64,000 nucleotides of DNA from Clostridiaceae bacterium (GTDB lineage Bacteria; Bacillota; Clostridia; Oscillospirales; Acutalibacteraceae): assembly GCA_030530095.1 (NCBI GenBank), contig JAUMVO010000007.1:1-64000 (forward strand), written 5' to 3'. Positions 15,997 through 25,966 of the stretch are shown here, one piece after another. Numbering within the stretch: the first letter of the stretch is position 1; every line of letters starts with the position of its first letter. Under the pieces are notes generated by a model. The model made no database searches. It was not told the DNA's origin and was given only the letters and a program-made list of their open reading frames with translations. A program made the position numbers and the translations under genes.

Positions 15997-17211
15997 TTAA
16001 GTTCTGTAATCTCCGTTTATTTTGACGTAATCGTATGTAAGGTCGCAGCCCCACGCCGTAGACGAATAACCGCCGTCGTTTAGCGCTACGAGAATTTCAA
16101 TCTCATCCTTCAGGAGTATTTCCTTGGCAATCTCTTCGGAAAACGCAATGCCCGCTCCGTTTTCGCAGACGGCTATCTCACCCGCTTCGCTTCTGAAGGC
16201 AACGTCGATTTTATTTACGTCGACGTCCGCGCCCGAATAACCTATCGCGCAGAGCACTCTGCCCCAGTTGGCGTCGGCTCCGAACATAGCCGCCTTCAGG
16301 AGTGAGGAACAAATAACGCTCTTGGCAACGGTCTTTGCAATATCGAGAGTTTTAGCGCCCGTTACCCTGCACTCGAGAAGCTTCGTTGCGCCCTCGCCGT
16401 CGCCCGCAATACCGCGGCAAAGCTCGACGGTAACGGAATTGAGCGCCTTCATAAAGATATCGAAGTTCCTGCCCTCGTCAGTTATTTCGCTGTTGCCCGC
16501 AAGTCCGTTTGCAAGCACGGTGACCATATCGTTTGTTGAGGTGTCGCCGTCAACGCTTACCATATTGAAGGTGTTTGCTATATCGCCCGAAAGAGCCTTC
16601 TGAAGCATGCAAGGCGAAATTGCGACGTCGCTTGTGATAAAGACGAGCATTGTAGCCATATTCGGATGAATCATACCGCTGCCCTTTGCAATACCGCCTA
16701 TACGGCAGGTCTTTCCGTCAAGCTCAAACTCAACCGCAACCTCTTTTTTCTTTGTGTCGGTAGTCATAATGCCCTGAGCCGCGGCGTCGCTGCCGTCAAC
16801 GCCGAGGGAAGCGACAAGCTCGGGAATACCGTCAGCGATAGGCTCTATATCGAGCGGCTGACCGATAACGCCCGTTGAAGCGACCACGATATCGTTTTCG
16901 CTTATTCCCAAAGCGTTTGCGCACAGTGCTGACATCTCGTTGGCAATTTCAATGCCGTTTGCGTTGCAGGTGTTGGCGTTGCCCGAGTTGCAGATAACCG
17001 CCTGAGCGTATCCGTCAGCAAGATGCTCTTTTGTGACGACCAGCGGTGCGCCCTTGACTAAATTGGTCGTATAGACCGCCGCCGCCGAAGCTCTGGTTTC
17101 GCTTACAATGAGCGATAAATCCTTTTTGTCTCTGTTCTTTCTGATGCCGCAGTGCACACCGCCCGCGGTAAAGCCCTTTGCGGCGCAAACGCCGCCCTGT
17201 ACAAATTTCAT
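15997..17211 (-). CDS. argJ: Bifunctional glutamate N-acetyltransferase / ornithine acetyltransferase
   Basis: 404 aa from ATG 17211, with AGGAG 6 nt upstream; an in-frame TTG at 17229 lies within the argC overlap and is less likely. ArgJ recycles the acetyl group from acetylornithine to glutamate. The self-cleavage site is visible in GSGMIHPNMATMLVF (the Thr of ATML becomes the N-terminal nucleophile of the beta chain). No separate argA or argE is in the operon, consistent with the cyclic pathway. TWGCDLTYDYV... at the end is the usual ArgJ C terminus. Confidence 0.95.
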   Translation of the reverse strand: MKFVQGGVCAAKGFTAGGVHCGIRKNRDKKDLSLIVSETRASAAAVYTTNLVKGAPLVVTKEHLADGYAQAVICNSGNANTCNANGIEIANEMSALCANALGISENDIVVASTGVIGQPLDIEPIADGIPELVASLGVDGSDAAAQGIMTTDTKKKEVAVEFELDGKTCRIGGIAKGSGMIHPNMATMLVFITSDVAISPCMLQKALSGDIANTFNMVSVDGDTSTNDMVTVLANGLAGNSEITDEGRNFDIFMKALNSVTVELCRGIAGDGEGATKLLECRVTGAKTLDIAKTVAKSVICSSLLKAAMFGADANWGRVLCAIGYSGADVDVNKIDVAFRSEAGEIAVCENGAGIAFSEEIAKEILLKDEIEILVALNDGGYSSTAWGCDLTYDYVKINGDYRT

Positions 17212-17225
17212 TTCAATCTCCTGTA

Positions 17226-18152
17226 TCAAAGTATATTGAGTCCCGTTGTTTCGTCGGCACCCATGAGTATATTCATATTCTGTATCGCCGCGCCCGAAGC
17301 GCCCTTGCCGAGATTGTCAAAGCGGGAAACGAGAAGTATCCGCTCGTCGTTTCCGAAAACGCTTATCTCCATATTGTCGAAGCCCGAAAGCTTATTCGAC
17401 GACAGAAATCCGTTTTCGTCGGGAGCCTCGGCGTATTTCACAAGCGCACCGTTATAATACGATTTATAAAGTTCTTTTATATCTTCAATGCTGCCGTTAA
17501 TCTGCTCTCTGAAAAGCGAAACGGTGATCTGCATTCCCGAGTAATAATCGGCAACTATCGGGCAGAACGCCGGTTCGTTTTCAAGTGTGCAAAGCTTCGA
17601 CATTTCGGGCAGATGCTTGTGCGACTGCGTAAGACCGTACTGTCTGGGAGAATTAAGTAAAGCATCCCTGCCCTCGGCTTCATAGTCGGCTATCATCTTC
17701 TTGCCGCCGCCAGAATAACCCGTAAGCGAAAAGCAATTAAGATACGCATCTGCGGGAATAATTCCGTTTTCACGAAGCGGGGCAACAAGCGAGATAAAAC
17801 CGCTCGCGTGACAGCCCGGATTGGCTATGCGCTTTGAGGAGGCTATCTTCTCACGAAGTCCCGTAAGCTCGGGGAAGCCGTATGCCCAACCGTCAGCCGT
17901 TCTGTGCGCAGTCGAGGTGTCGATAACCGCCGTATCGGGATTATCTATGAGCGAAACGGCCTCGACTGCCGCCGCATCGGGAAGGCAGAGAAACGAAATA
18001 TCGCTTTCGTTTAACGCCTGTCTTCGTTTATTAATATCTTTTCTGTCGGCATCGGGCAAAACAATAAGCTTTATATCGCTTCTGTTTTCAAGCCTTTCGT
18101 ATATGCGAAGTCCCGTCGTACCCGCGCTGCCGTCAATAAAAACCTTGAACAT
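17226..18152 (-). CDS. argC: N-acetyl-gamma-glutamyl-phosphate reductase (short, type 2)
   Basis: 308 aa, about 30 residues shorter than the more common type, with the type 2 pattern: FIDGSAGTTGLRIYERL as NAD(P) loop, catalytic cysteine in ANPGCHASGF, and SHKHLPEMS as substrate-side His. It reduces N-acetylglutamyl phosphate to the semialdehyde. It is the first gene of the arg operon and has a promoter and ARG-box-like sites upstream. The stop codon precedes the argJ ATG by 14 bp. Confidence 0.94.
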   Translation of the reverse strand: MFKVFIDGSAGTTGLRIYERLENRSDIKLIVLPDADRKDINKRRQALNESDISFLCLPDAAAVEAVSLIDNPDTAVIDTSTAHRTADGWAYGFPELTGLREKIASSKRIANPGCHASGFISLVAPLRENGIIPADAYLNCFSLTGYSGGGKKMIADYEAEGRDALLNSPRQYGLTQSHKHLPEMSKLCTLENEPAFCPIVADYYSGMQITVSLFREQINGSIEDIKELYKSYYNGALVKYAEAPDENGFLSSNKLSGFDNMEISVFGNDERILLVSRFDNLGKGASGAAIQNMNILMGADETTGLNIL

Positions 18153-18181
18153 ATATCTTTTTCCTTTTATAAATTTAATGT

Positions 18182-18210
18182 ATTATACTGCGATTGACTG
18201 CGCTTGTCAA
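18182..18210 (-). promoter_or_regulatory. Promoter of the arginine operon
   Basis: Minus strand TTGACA (18205-18210), 17-bp spacer, TATAAT (18182-18187), about 30 bp upstream of argC: consensus in both hexamers. Confidence 0.85.
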
Positions 18211-18218
18211 GTATAAAA

Positions 18219-18263
18219 TGAATATTTATGCATATATTTTGTAATTTTATTCATAAATATGCA
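18219..18263. promoter_or_regulatory. Paired ARG-box-like sites
   Basis: TGAATATTTATGCA (18219-18232) and TTCATAAATATGCA (18250-18263) both resemble the ArgR/AhrC box TGAATwwwwATTCA, spaced about three helical turns apart and just upstream of the arg -35. They suggest ArgR control of argC; no argR gene is in the window. Confidence 0.5.
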
Positions 18264-18423
18264 TATAATTGCAGTTTTTTTATAATTTTTTATCATTTTT
18301 TGTAAGTTTACTCATCTTCTCCCTTTGAAGCACGTTTTTTGTCAGTTTGCGCCGATTGTTATTTTGCACAAAAAACAGTTCAAAAACGGCTCAATATCTT
18401 GTGTGCCGACAGCCAATTTTTAG

Positions 18424-18452
18424 TTGACAGAGACTAAATACAATGTTATTAT
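18424..18452 (+). promoter_or_regulatory. Promoter of the pyrimidine operon
   Basis: TTGACA (18424-18429), 17-bp spacer, TATTAT (18447-18452). It gives a leader of about 125 nt before pyrC. Confidence 0.75.
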
Positions 18453-18470
18453 AAAAACAACATAAATCTT

Positions 18471-18580
18471 TAAACCAATACAGAGAGATTGGCAAGATTC
18501 TATTATATATTGTTTGGTGTAAGCCTTGCTTTAGATTAGTGTACCTTGCCGTTTCAGGTGAGGTTATTTTTTTAAGAGGT
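18471..18580 (+). promoter_or_regulatory. pyr leader with PyrR-loop-like hairpin and attenuator-like end
   Basis: CCAAT-ACAGAGAG-ATTGG (18475-18492) places CAGAGAG in a loop, as in PyrR anti-antiterminators (consensus about UCCAGAGAGGYU). GGCAAG just after it (18491-18496) is complementary to CTTGCC (18545-18550) in the last hairpin region, which ends in a run of seven T before the ribosome site AAGAGG. This mutually exclusive pairing looks like a transcription attenuator. The match to the PyrR loop is partial and pyrR is not in the window. Confidence 0.45.
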
Positions 18581-18584
18581 TATT

Positions 18585-19781
18585 ATGCAGAAGAATTTGC
18601 CCTTAAAACTGAACTACTCTGCAAGCGAAATTCAGGAAGTTTTCCCCGATTTCGCACATTTCTCTCTTTCAAAGGATGAATATTCGATTTTTCCCGGCTT
18701 TTGCGATGTGCATGTGCATTTCCGTCAGCCGGGTTTTTCTTATAAAGAGACGATACTAACGGGTTCGCAGGCGGCGGCGCACGGCGGCTACACGGCGGTG
18801 TGCACAATGCCTAACCTGAATCCCGTGCCCGACAGCGCAGAGCATCTTAAAGAGCAGACCGATATTATTAAAAGCGACGCAGTTATCAACGTACTCCCCT
18901 ACGGCGCGATTACCGTAGGTCAGCTCGGAGAACAGCTTTCCGATATGGCGGCTATGGCGCCGAATGTAATAGCCTTTTCCGACGACGGACGCGGCGTTCA
19001 GTCAGAAGAGATGATGCTCGAAGCGATGAGAATTGCAAAGAGCCTTGATAAGATAATCGTCGCGCATTGCGAGGACAATTCCCTGCTTCACGGCGGTTAC
19101 ATACACGACGGAATTTATGCAAAGGAGCATAACCACAGGGGTATCTGCTCCGAAAGCGAGTGGGGGCCGATTGAGCGGGACATTGAGCTTTCAGCAAAAA
19201 GCGGCTGCGCCTATCACGTATGCCACATTTCCTGTAAAGAGAGCGTTGAGCTTATCAGGCAGGCGAAGAAAAGCGGCGTGAACATCACCTGCGAAACCGC
19301 TCCGCACTACCTCGTGCTTGACGAAAACGACCTGAAAGAGGACGGAAGATTCAAGATGAATCCTCCCCTGCGTTCAAGGGCTGACAGAGAGGCGCTTATC
19401 GAGGGAATTGCGGACGGAACGATAGATATGATTTCGACCGACCACGCACCGCATTCAGCTGAGGAAAAGTCGAAAGGACTTGAAGGCAGCGCCTTCGGCA
19501 TAGTCGGAATTGAAACCGCATTTCCCGTGCTTTACACAAAGCTGGTTAAGGAAAACGTAATCACGCTTGATAAGCTGATTGAACTGTTGGCAATCAATTC
19601 GAGAAAGCGTTTTTCGATACCGCTTGACAATTCGTTCACGGTATGGAATCTGAATAAAGAATACGCAGTTAATCCCGACGATTTTCTTTCAATGGGCAAA
19701 TCCACGCCCTTTGAGGGAATGAGAGTTTACGGCGAATGCCTTATGACCGTTTATGACGGCAGGGCGGTTTATAAAAAGTAA
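18585..19781 (+). CDS. pyrC: Dihydroorotase
   Basis: 398 aa amidohydrolase that cyclises carbamoyl aspartate. The metal motif DVHVHFRQPG (about residue 42), the ligand histidines in VAHCED and HVCHIS, and the metal aspartate in STDHAPH are present. It is the first gene of the pyr operon. The start is set by AAGAGG 8 nt upstream. Confidence 0.95.
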   Translation: MQKNLPLKLNYSASEIQEVFPDFAHFSLSKDEYSIFPGFCDVHVHFRQPGFSYKETILTGSQAAAHGGYTAVCTMPNLNPVPDSAEHLKEQTDIIKSDAVINVLPYGAITVGQLGEQLSDMAAMAPNVIAFSDDGRGVQSEEMMLEAMRIAKSLDKIIVAHCEDNSLLHGGYIHDGIYAKEHNHRGICSESEWGPIERDIELSAKSGCAYHVCHISCKESVELIRQAKKSGVNITCETAPHYLVLDENDLKEDGRFKMNPPLRSRADREALIEGIADGTIDMISTDHAPHSAEEKSKGLEGSAFGIVGIETAFPVLYTKLVKENVITLDKLIELLAINSRKRFSIPLDNSFTVWNLNKEYAVNPDDFLSMGKSTPFEGMRVYGECLMTVYDGRAVYKK

Positions 19782-19802
19782 TTAATTTTCGGAGGTATAT
19801 AT

Positions 19803-22800
19803 ATGGCAAAGAGAACGGACATCAAAAAGGTACTTATCATCGGCTCGGGCCCCATCGTTATCGGTCAGGCGGCTGAATTCGACTACGCAGGCACCCAGGC
19901 GTGTCTTGCGCTCAAGGAGGAGGGCTACGAGGTAATACTCTGCAACTCAAACCCTGCGACAATCATGACCGACACGCAGATAGCGGACAAGGTTTATATG
20001 GAGCCGCTTACACTTGAATACATAGCAAAGATTTTAAGATATGAGCGTCCCGACGCAATAGTCCCCGGCATCGGCGGACAGACGGGGCTCAATCTCGCAA
20101 TGCAGCTTGAAAAGAAGGGCATACTCAAGGAGTGCGGCGTTCAGCTTCTCGGCACGTCGTCAACCTCAATTGAGAGAGCCGAGGACAGAGAGCTTTTCAA
20201 GGAAATGTGCGAGTCCATAGGCGAGCCTGTTATTCCCTCGGAAATCACATACTCGCTTGACGAGGCAAAAGAAGCGGCGAAGCGCATAGGCTATCCCGTA
20301 GTGCTTCGTCCCGCGTTCACCTTAGGCGGCACGGGCGGCGGCTTCGCAAACGACGAGGAGGAGCTTGTTGAAATCGGCATCAACGCCTTCAAGCTTTCAC
20401 CCGTTCATCAGGTGCTTATCGAAAAGAGCGTAAAGGGCTACAAGGAAATCGAATTCGAGGTTATGCGTGACTCAAACGACCACGCTATCACAATCTGCGG
20501 TATGGAAAACGTTGACCCCGTCGGCGTTCACACGGGTGACTCGATAGTTGTCGCACCCATCCTTTCGCTCAACGACCACGACCTTAAAATGCTCAACGAC
20601 TCGGCAATAAAGATTATCAGAGAGCTTAAAATCGAGGGTGGCTGCAACGTTCAGTTTGCGCTCAATCCGAATTCAAGCGAATATTTCTTAATCGAAGTCA
20701 ACCCGAGAGTTTCGCGTTCGTCGGCGCTCGCTTCAAAGGCAAGCGGCTACCCGATAGCAAGGGTTACCGCGAAGATTGCTATGGGCATGGCGCTCGAGGA
20801 AATCCCCGTTGCAGGCGGCACTGCGGCAATCGAGCCGAGCCTTGACTACATTGTTGCGAAATTCCCCCGCTTCCCCTTCGACAAGTTTGCCGACGCTCCG
20901 AATACGCTGGGTACTCAGATGAAGGCTACGGGCGAGGTTATGGGCATAGGCTCGACGCTCGACGAGTGCTTCTTAAAGTCCGTTCGCTCGCTTGAAACGG
21001 GCGTATGCCACGTTCACCTTGCAAAGTTTGATAATATGAGCGAGGCTGAGCTTCTCGACTATATAAAGGAATTCAAGGCTGACAACATCTTCGCAATAGC
21101 CCAGCTTTTGAGACTCGGAACCTCAATCGAAAAGCTTCACGAGGTAACAATGATTACCGAGCTTTTCCTCGAGTGCTTGAAGAAGATAATTGAAAAGGAA
21201 AACGAGCTTAAGCAGAAGCCCAACGACCTTACGGTATTGAAGGAAGCCAAGAAAATGGGCTTCTCGGATCAGTTTATCGCTAAGCTCTGGAACTGCGACG
21301 AAATTGCGGTTTATAATCTGAGAAAACAGAACGGAATTATTCCGATATTCAAGATGGTCGACACGCTCCACACGGGCAAGTATATCGCCTATCTGTATTC
21401 CTCATACACGGGTGAGAACGCTTCGCGCCTTACGGATAAGAAAAAGATTATCGTGCTCGGCGCAGGTCCGATAAGAATAGGTCAGGGCGTTGAATTCGAC
21501 TACTCGACAGTTCACGCCGTACAGACCATCAAGCGTGCGGGCTATGAGGCAATCATTATAAACAACAACCCCGAAACCGTTTCGACCGACTACACTACTG
21601 CGGACAAGCTCTACTTCGAGCCCCTTACGCCCGAAGATGTAATGGCAATTATCGACTTTGAAAATCCCGAAGGCGTTATCGCTTCCTTAGGCGGTCAGAC
21701 GGCTATCAATCTCGCCCAGCCGCTTATGGACAGAGGCGTCAGGATTATCGGTACTGACTGCGCCGCAATTGAGAGAGCCGAAAACAGAGACAGCTTCGAA
21801 AAAATCCTTCTCGACCTTAACATTCCTCAGCCCAAGGGCAGAGCGGTTACAAAGATTGAAGACGGCGTCAAGGCTGCCGAGGAAATCGGCTATCCCGTAC
21901 TCGTAAGACCGTCCTTCGTTTTAGGCGGCAGAGCCATGCAGATAGTTGCAAACGAGGAGCAGCTTCGCCACTACCTCAAGACCGCAGTTGAAATCGACGC
22001 TGACAAGCCCGTACTTGTTGACAAGTACATTCAGGGCAAGGAGGTCGAGGTTGACGCAATCTGCGACGGCAGAGACGTATTCGTGCCCGGTATTATGGAG
22101 CTTGTTGAGAGAACGGGTATCCACTCGGGCGACTCGATAAGCGTATATCCCTCGTTCTCAATTTCCGACAAGGTTAAGGGCATCATCCTTCAGTATGCAA
22201 AGAAGCTCGGCTTAGGCATCGGCATAGTCGGTCTTTACAACATTCAGTTCATCGTTGATAAGAATGAGAACGTATATATAATCGAAGTTAATCCGCGTTC
22301 TTCAAGAACGGTTCCCTTCCTTTCAAAATCGACGGGCTACAGCCTTGCCGATATCGCAACCGAGGTTATACTCGGCAAATCATTGAAGGAGCAGGGAATC
22401 TTCGACCTCTATCCTGAGGAGAAAAAGAGATTCTACGTCAAGGTTCCCGTATTCTCATTCAATAAAATCAAGGGACTTGACGCTTACCTCTCACCTGAAA
22501 TGAAATCCACGGGCGAAGCTATCGGCTACGACGACAAGCTTAACCGTGCTATCTACAAGGCGCTTCAGGCTGCGGGAACTCACCTTCAGAATTACGGTAC
22601 GGTGCTTGTAACCGTTGCCGACAAGGACAAGGAGGAGGCGCTTCCGCTTATCCGCCGCTTCTACAATCTCGGATTTAACATTCAGGGTACTCACGGCACT
22701 GCCGAATTCCTTAAAGCGCACGGTATCAGAACACACGAGCTTAAGAAAATCAGCGACGGCTCCGAGGAAATCCCCGAGGCAATCCGTCAGGGCTATATAG

Positions 22801-22976
22801 CATATCTTATCAACACGCGTGACATCGGCGCTTCGGCTCCCGAGAGCGACGGCGTACAGATAAGACAGCTCGCAACGGAGAACAACACGACCATATTCAC
22901 CTCGCTTGACACGGTCAGAGTACTTCTTGACACGCTCGAGGAAACCACGCTTACAATTTCAACGATTGATTCATAA
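19803..22976 (+). CDS. carB: Carbamoyl-phosphate synthase large chain (pyrimidine operon copy)
   Basis: 1057 aa, unfused, normal length. Both ATP-grasp halves are complete (IGSGPIVIGQAAEFDYAG, NSNPATIMTD; LGAGPIRIGQGVEFDYS, NNNPETVSTDY; EVNPRSSRTVPF), and the MGS-like domain ends LDTLEETTLTISTIDS. It is clearly diverged from the arg-operon copy, especially in the central and C-terminal parts. It stands between pyrC and pyrK with no carA beside it, so its glutaminase subunit must be encoded elsewhere or be the arg-operon CarA. Probably controlled with pyrimidine genes. Confidence 0.95.
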   Translation: MAKRTDIKKVLIIGSGPIVIGQAAEFDYAGTQACLALKEEGYEVILCNSNPATIMTDTQIADKVYMEPLTLEYIAKILRYERPDAIVPGIGGQTGLNLAMQLEKKGILKECGVQLLGTSSTSIERAEDRELFKEMCESIGEPVIPSEITYSLDEAKEAAKRIGYPVVLRPAFTLGGTGGGFANDEEELVEIGINAFKLSPVHQVLIEKSVKGYKEIEFEVMRDSNDHAITICGMENVDPVGVHTGDSIVVAPILSLNDHDLKMLNDSAIKIIRELKIEGGCNVQFALNPNSSEYFLIEVNPRVSRSSALASKASGYPIARVTAKIAMGMALEEIPVAGGTAAIEPSLDYIVAKFPRFPFDKFADAPNTLGTQMKATGEVMGIGSTLDECFLKSVRSLETGVCHVHLAKFDNMSEAELLDYIKEFKADNIFAIAQLLRLGTSIEKLHEVTMITELFLECLKKIIEKENELKQKPNDLTVLKEAKKMGFSDQFIAKLWNCDEIAVYNLRKQNGIIPIFKMVDTLHTGKYIAYLYSSYTGENASRLTDKKKIIVLGAGPIRIGQGVEFDYSTVHAVQTIKRAGYEAIIINNNPETVSTDYTTADKLYFEPLTPEDVMAIIDFENPEGVIASLGGQTAINLAQPLMDRGVRIIGTDCAAIERAENRDSFEKILLDLNIPQPKGRAVTKIEDGVKAAEEIGYPVLVRPSFVLGGRAMQIVANEEQLRHYLKTAVEIDADKPVLVDKYIQGKEVEVDAICDGRDVFVPGIMELVERTGIHSGDSISVYPSFSISDKVKGIILQYAKKLGLGIGIVGLYNIQFIVDKNENVYIIEVNPRSSRTVPFLSKSTGYSLADIATEVILGKSLKEQGIFDLYPEEKKRFYVKVPVFSFNKIKGLDAYLSPEMKSTGEAIGYDDKLNRAIYKALQAAGTHLQNYGTVLVTVADKDKEEALPLIRRFYNLGFNIQGTHGTAEFLKAHGIRTHELKKISDGSEEIPEAIRQGYIAYLINTRDIGASAPESDGVQIRQLATENNTTIFTSLDTVRVLLDTLEETTLTISTIDS

Positions 22977-22984
22977 GGAAGAAA

Positions 22985-23719
22985 ATGAAGGACTGTATTT
23001 TTACAATCAATTCAAACGAACTTATCGCAAAATCGGTTTACAGAATGACGCTTACGGGCGACACGTCCGATATCACGAACTGCGGTCAGTTCGTCAACAT
23101 CAAGCTTGACGGCTTCTACCTTCGCAGGCCCATATCGGTGTGCGACGTGCAGGGCGACGTTCTCACGCTCATTTACAAGGTAGTCGGCAACGGCACCGAA
23201 AAAATGAGCCAAATGTGTGAGGGCGAAAAACTCAGCGTGCTGACGGGACTGGGCAACGGCTACGACCTTACAAAATCGGGCGACGCTCCCCTGCTTATCG
23301 GCGGCGGAGTCGGCGTTCCGCCGATGTATCTGCTTGCAAAAAAGCTGATTTCAAAAGGCTGTAAGGTCAGCGTGATACTCGGCTTCAACACAAAAGACGA
23401 GGTCTTTTACGAAAAAGAGTTCAAAGCGCTTGGCTGCGACGTAACGGTAACAACCGTTGACGGAAGTTACGGCGTCAAAGGCTTCGTTACCGATGCTTTA
23501 CCCGAGAATTACAGTTATTTCTATACCTGCGGTCCCGAGCCGATGCTCAAAGCGGTTTACAGGTCGGCAAAGACCTCGGGACAGTTCAGCTTTGAAGAGA
23601 GAATGGGCTGCGGCTTCGGTGCGTGCATGGGCTGCAGCTGCAAAACCGTCACGGGCTACAAGCGTATCTGCAAGGACGGCCCCGTGCTTGAAAAGGAGGA
23701 GATTTTATGGGAAAACTGA
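22985..23719 (+). CDS. pyrK: Dihydroorotate dehydrogenase B, electron transfer subunit
   Basis: 244 aa. FAD-binding ferredoxin-reductase fold: FYLRRPISVCDV is the FAD motif, LLIGGGVGVPPMY starts the NAD domain, and CGFGACMGCSCKT followed by CKDGPV binds the 2Fe-2S cluster. It links PyrD to NAD+. Its 3' end overlaps pyrD by 13 bp, typical of the tight 1B heterotetramer pair. Confidence 0.95.
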   Translation: MKDCIFTINSNELIAKSVYRMTLTGDTSDITNCGQFVNIKLDGFYLRRPISVCDVQGDVLTLIYKVVGNGTEKMSQMCEGEKLSVLTGLGNGYDLTKSGDAPLLIGGGVGVPPMYLLAKKLISKGCKVSVILGFNTKDEVFYEKEFKALGCDVTVTTVDGSYGVKGFVTDALPENYSYFYTCGPEPMLKAVYRSAKTSGQFSFEERMGCGFGACMGCSCKTVTGYKRICKDGPVLEKEEILWEN

Positions 23720-24618
23720 GTGTAAACCTGTGCGGTATCGAGCTTGACAATCCCGTAATCCCCGCCTCGGGCACGTTCGGCTTCGGCTATGAATTTGCGG
23801 AAATCTACGATATAAACGTACTCGGAACATTTTCATTCAAGGGCACGACGAAGGACGCGCGCTTCGGCAATCCCACACCGAGAATTGCGGAATGCGCTTC
23901 GGGTATGATTAACGCCGTAGGACTTCAGAATCCCGGTGTTGAAAAGGTTATAAGCGAGGAGTTGCCAAAGCTAAAAAAAGTATTTCATAAACCGGTTATG
24001 GCCAACGTCAGCGGCTTTTCGGTTGAGGACTACGCATACACCTGCGCTCTGCTCGATAAAGAGGAGCAGGTCGGCTGGCTTGAGGTTAACGTCAGTTGCC
24101 CGAACGTTCACGGCGGCGGCATGAGCTTCGGCACAAGTCCCGAAGCAGCGGCAGAGGTTGTTGCGGCGGTCAAGGCTGTTACAACGAAGCCGGTTATTAT
24201 CAAACTTTCACCGAACGTAACCGATATAGTTGCAATTGCAAAGGCTTGCGAGGCTGCGGGCGCGGACGCAATAAGTCTTATAAATACACTTCTCGGTATG
24301 AGAATTAATCTTAAAACGAGGAAGCCCGTAATTGCAAATAAAATGGGCGGTTTTTCGGGACCCGCGATTTTCCCCGTAGCGCTTCGTATGGTTTATCAGG
24401 TCGCTTCGGCAGTTAAAATTCCCGTTGTCGGCATGGGCGGCGTTTCGTCAGCTGAGGACGTAATCGAAATGATGCTCGCAGGCGCAACTGCGGTTGAGGT
24501 CGGTGCGGCAAATCTCGTCAATCCCCTAGCCTGTAAAGAAATTATAGAAGCCTTGCCGAAGGCTATGGAAAAATACGGTATCGAAAACTTATCTGACATA
24601 ATCGGAGGTGCTTTATAA
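23707..24618 (+). CDS. pyrD: Dihydroorotate dehydrogenase B, catalytic subunit
   Basis: 303 aa class 1B enzyme, oxidising dihydroorotate to orotate with [15 protein letters not shown] contains the catalytic cysteine (the class 1 base), and [17 protein letters not shown] and [19 protein letters not shown] line the FMN phosphate site. Pairing with pyrK confirms the NAD-dependent type. It overlaps pyrF by one base (TAATG). Confidence 0.96.
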   Translation: MGKLSVNLCGIELDNPVIPASGTFGFGYEFAEIYDINVLGTFSFKGTTKDARFGNPTPRIAECASGMINAVGLQNPGVEKVISEELPKLKKVFHKPVMANVSGFSVEDYAYTCALLDKEEQVGWLEVNVSCPNVHGGGMSFGTSPEAAAEVVAAVKAVTTKPVIIKLSPNVTDIVAIAKACEAAGADAISLINTLLGMRINLKTRKPVIANKMGGFSGPAIFPVALRMVYQVASAVKIPVVGMGGVSSAEDVIEMMLAGATAVEVGAANLVNPLACKEIIEALPKAMEKYGIENLSDIIGGAL

Positions 24619-25316
24619 TGGGAAAGGACGTAATAGTTGCCTGCGACTTTGCGGGTAAGGAGCAGACGCTTGAATTTCTCAGTCTATTTACAGACCGCAA
24701 GCCTTTTGTTAAAATAGGAATGGAGCTTTTCTATGCGGAAGGCCCCGAAATCGTTAGGGAAATCAAAAAGAGAGGTCACAAAATCTTTCTTGACTTAAAG
24801 CTCCACGATATACCCAACACGGTTAAAAAATCAATGGCGGTGCTTTCACGCCTTGACGTTGACATATGCAACCTGCACGCCGCAGGAACGGTAAGAATGA
24901 TGGAGGCTGCGCTCGAAGGACTGACGAGAGAGGACGGCACAAGACCTCTGCTTATTGCGGTCACTCAGCTGACCTCGACCGATCAGGAGTCGATGGAAAA
25001 CGATCTGCTCATTCACGAGCCGATTGATAAGGTTGTTATGCACTATGCGCTTAACGCCAGAAACGCGGGACTTGACGGCGTTGTCTGCTCCCCGCTCGAA
25101 GCTGAAAAGGTACATTCAATCTGCGGCAGAGACTTCCTTACGGTAACGCCCGGCGTACGCTTCGCGGACGGCGACATAGGCGACCAGAAGCGTGTTATGA
25201 CACCTGCCGCGGCGAAGGAAATCGGTTCGGACTACATAGTAGTCGGCAGACCGATAACGGCGGCTGACGATCCCGTTGCGGCTTACAAACGCTGCTGTGA
25301 CGAATTCATAGGTTAA
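24618..25316 (+). CDS. pyrF: Orotidine-5'-phosphate decarboxylase
   Basis: 232 aa TIM barrel; converts OMP to UMP. The catalytic Lys/Asp motif is [13 protein letters not shown] (about residue 55), and the phosphate loop is near [11 protein letters not shown] and [13 protein letters not shown]. Normal length for the short bacterial family. Confidence 0.95.
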   Translation: MGKDVIVACDFAGKEQTLEFLSLFTDRKPFVKIGMELFYAEGPEIVREIKKRGHKIFLDLKLHDIPNTVKKSMAVLSRLDVDICNLHAAGTVRMMEAALEGLTREDGTRPLLIAVTQLTSTDQESMENDLLIHEPIDKVVMHYALNARNAGLDGVVCSPLEAEKVHSICGRDFLTVTPGVRFADGDIGDQKRVMTPAAAKEIGSDYIVVGRPITAADDPVAAYKRCCDEFIG

Positions 25317-25326
25317 GGAGAAGAGT

Positions 25327-25965
25327 ATGGAACTCAAAAAGCTTATTGCAAAGGATTTACTTAAAATCAAGGCGGTCTTTTTCCGTCCCGAAGAGCCCTT
25401 CACCTGGGCAAGCGGAATTAAAAGCCCCGTTTACTGCGACAACCGACTTACACTGACCGCACCCGATGTCAGAAATGACGTTGAAAACGGTTTAGCCGAG
25501 CTTATTAAGGAGAATTATCCCGACTGCGAAGTGCTTATGGGTACGTCAACCGCAGGTATCGCCCACGCCGCAATTGTCGGTCATATTATGGGTATGCCGA
25601 TGGGCTACGTCCGCTCGGGCGCAAAGGACCACGGCAGACAGAATCAGATTGAGGGCAGGCTTGAAGCGGGACAGAAGGTTGTAGTCGTTGAGGATTTAAT
25701 CTCAACGGGCGGCTCGGTTATCGAGGTAGTAAACGTGCTTCGCGAAGCAGGCGCGGAGGTGCTCGGCATCGTGTCAATCTTTACCTACGGTATGCAGAAG
25801 GGACTTGACAGACTTAAAGAGGCAAACGTAAAGAACGTTTCGCTTACAAACTTTGACGAAATTGCGGTTGTAGCCGCTGAGGAAGGCTACATAAAGCAGG
25901 AAGATATAAAAAGACTTATAGCTTTCAGGAACAATCCTTCCGACGAAAGCTGGATCGGAGCATAA
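25327..25965 (+). CDS. pyrE: Orotate phosphoribosyltransferase
   Basis: 212 aa type I phosphoribosyltransferase; joins orotate to PRPP. The PRPP motif [13 protein letters not shown] (about residue 118) and the catalytic-loop [15 protein letters not shown] are intact. RBS AAGGAG lies 5-6 nt before the ATG. Immediately upstream of pyrB. Confidence 0.95.
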   Translation: MELKKLIAKDLLKIKAVFFRPEEPFTWASGIKSPVYCDNRLTLTAPDVRNDVENGLAELIKENYPDCEVLMGTSTAGIAHAAIVGHIMGMPMGYVRSGAKDHGRQNQIEGRLEAGQKVVVVEDLISTGGSVIEVVNVLREAGAEVLGIVSIFTYGMQKGLDRLKEANVKNVSLTNFDEIAVVAAEEGYIKQEDIKRLIAFRNNPSDESWIGA

Positions 25966-25966
25966 T

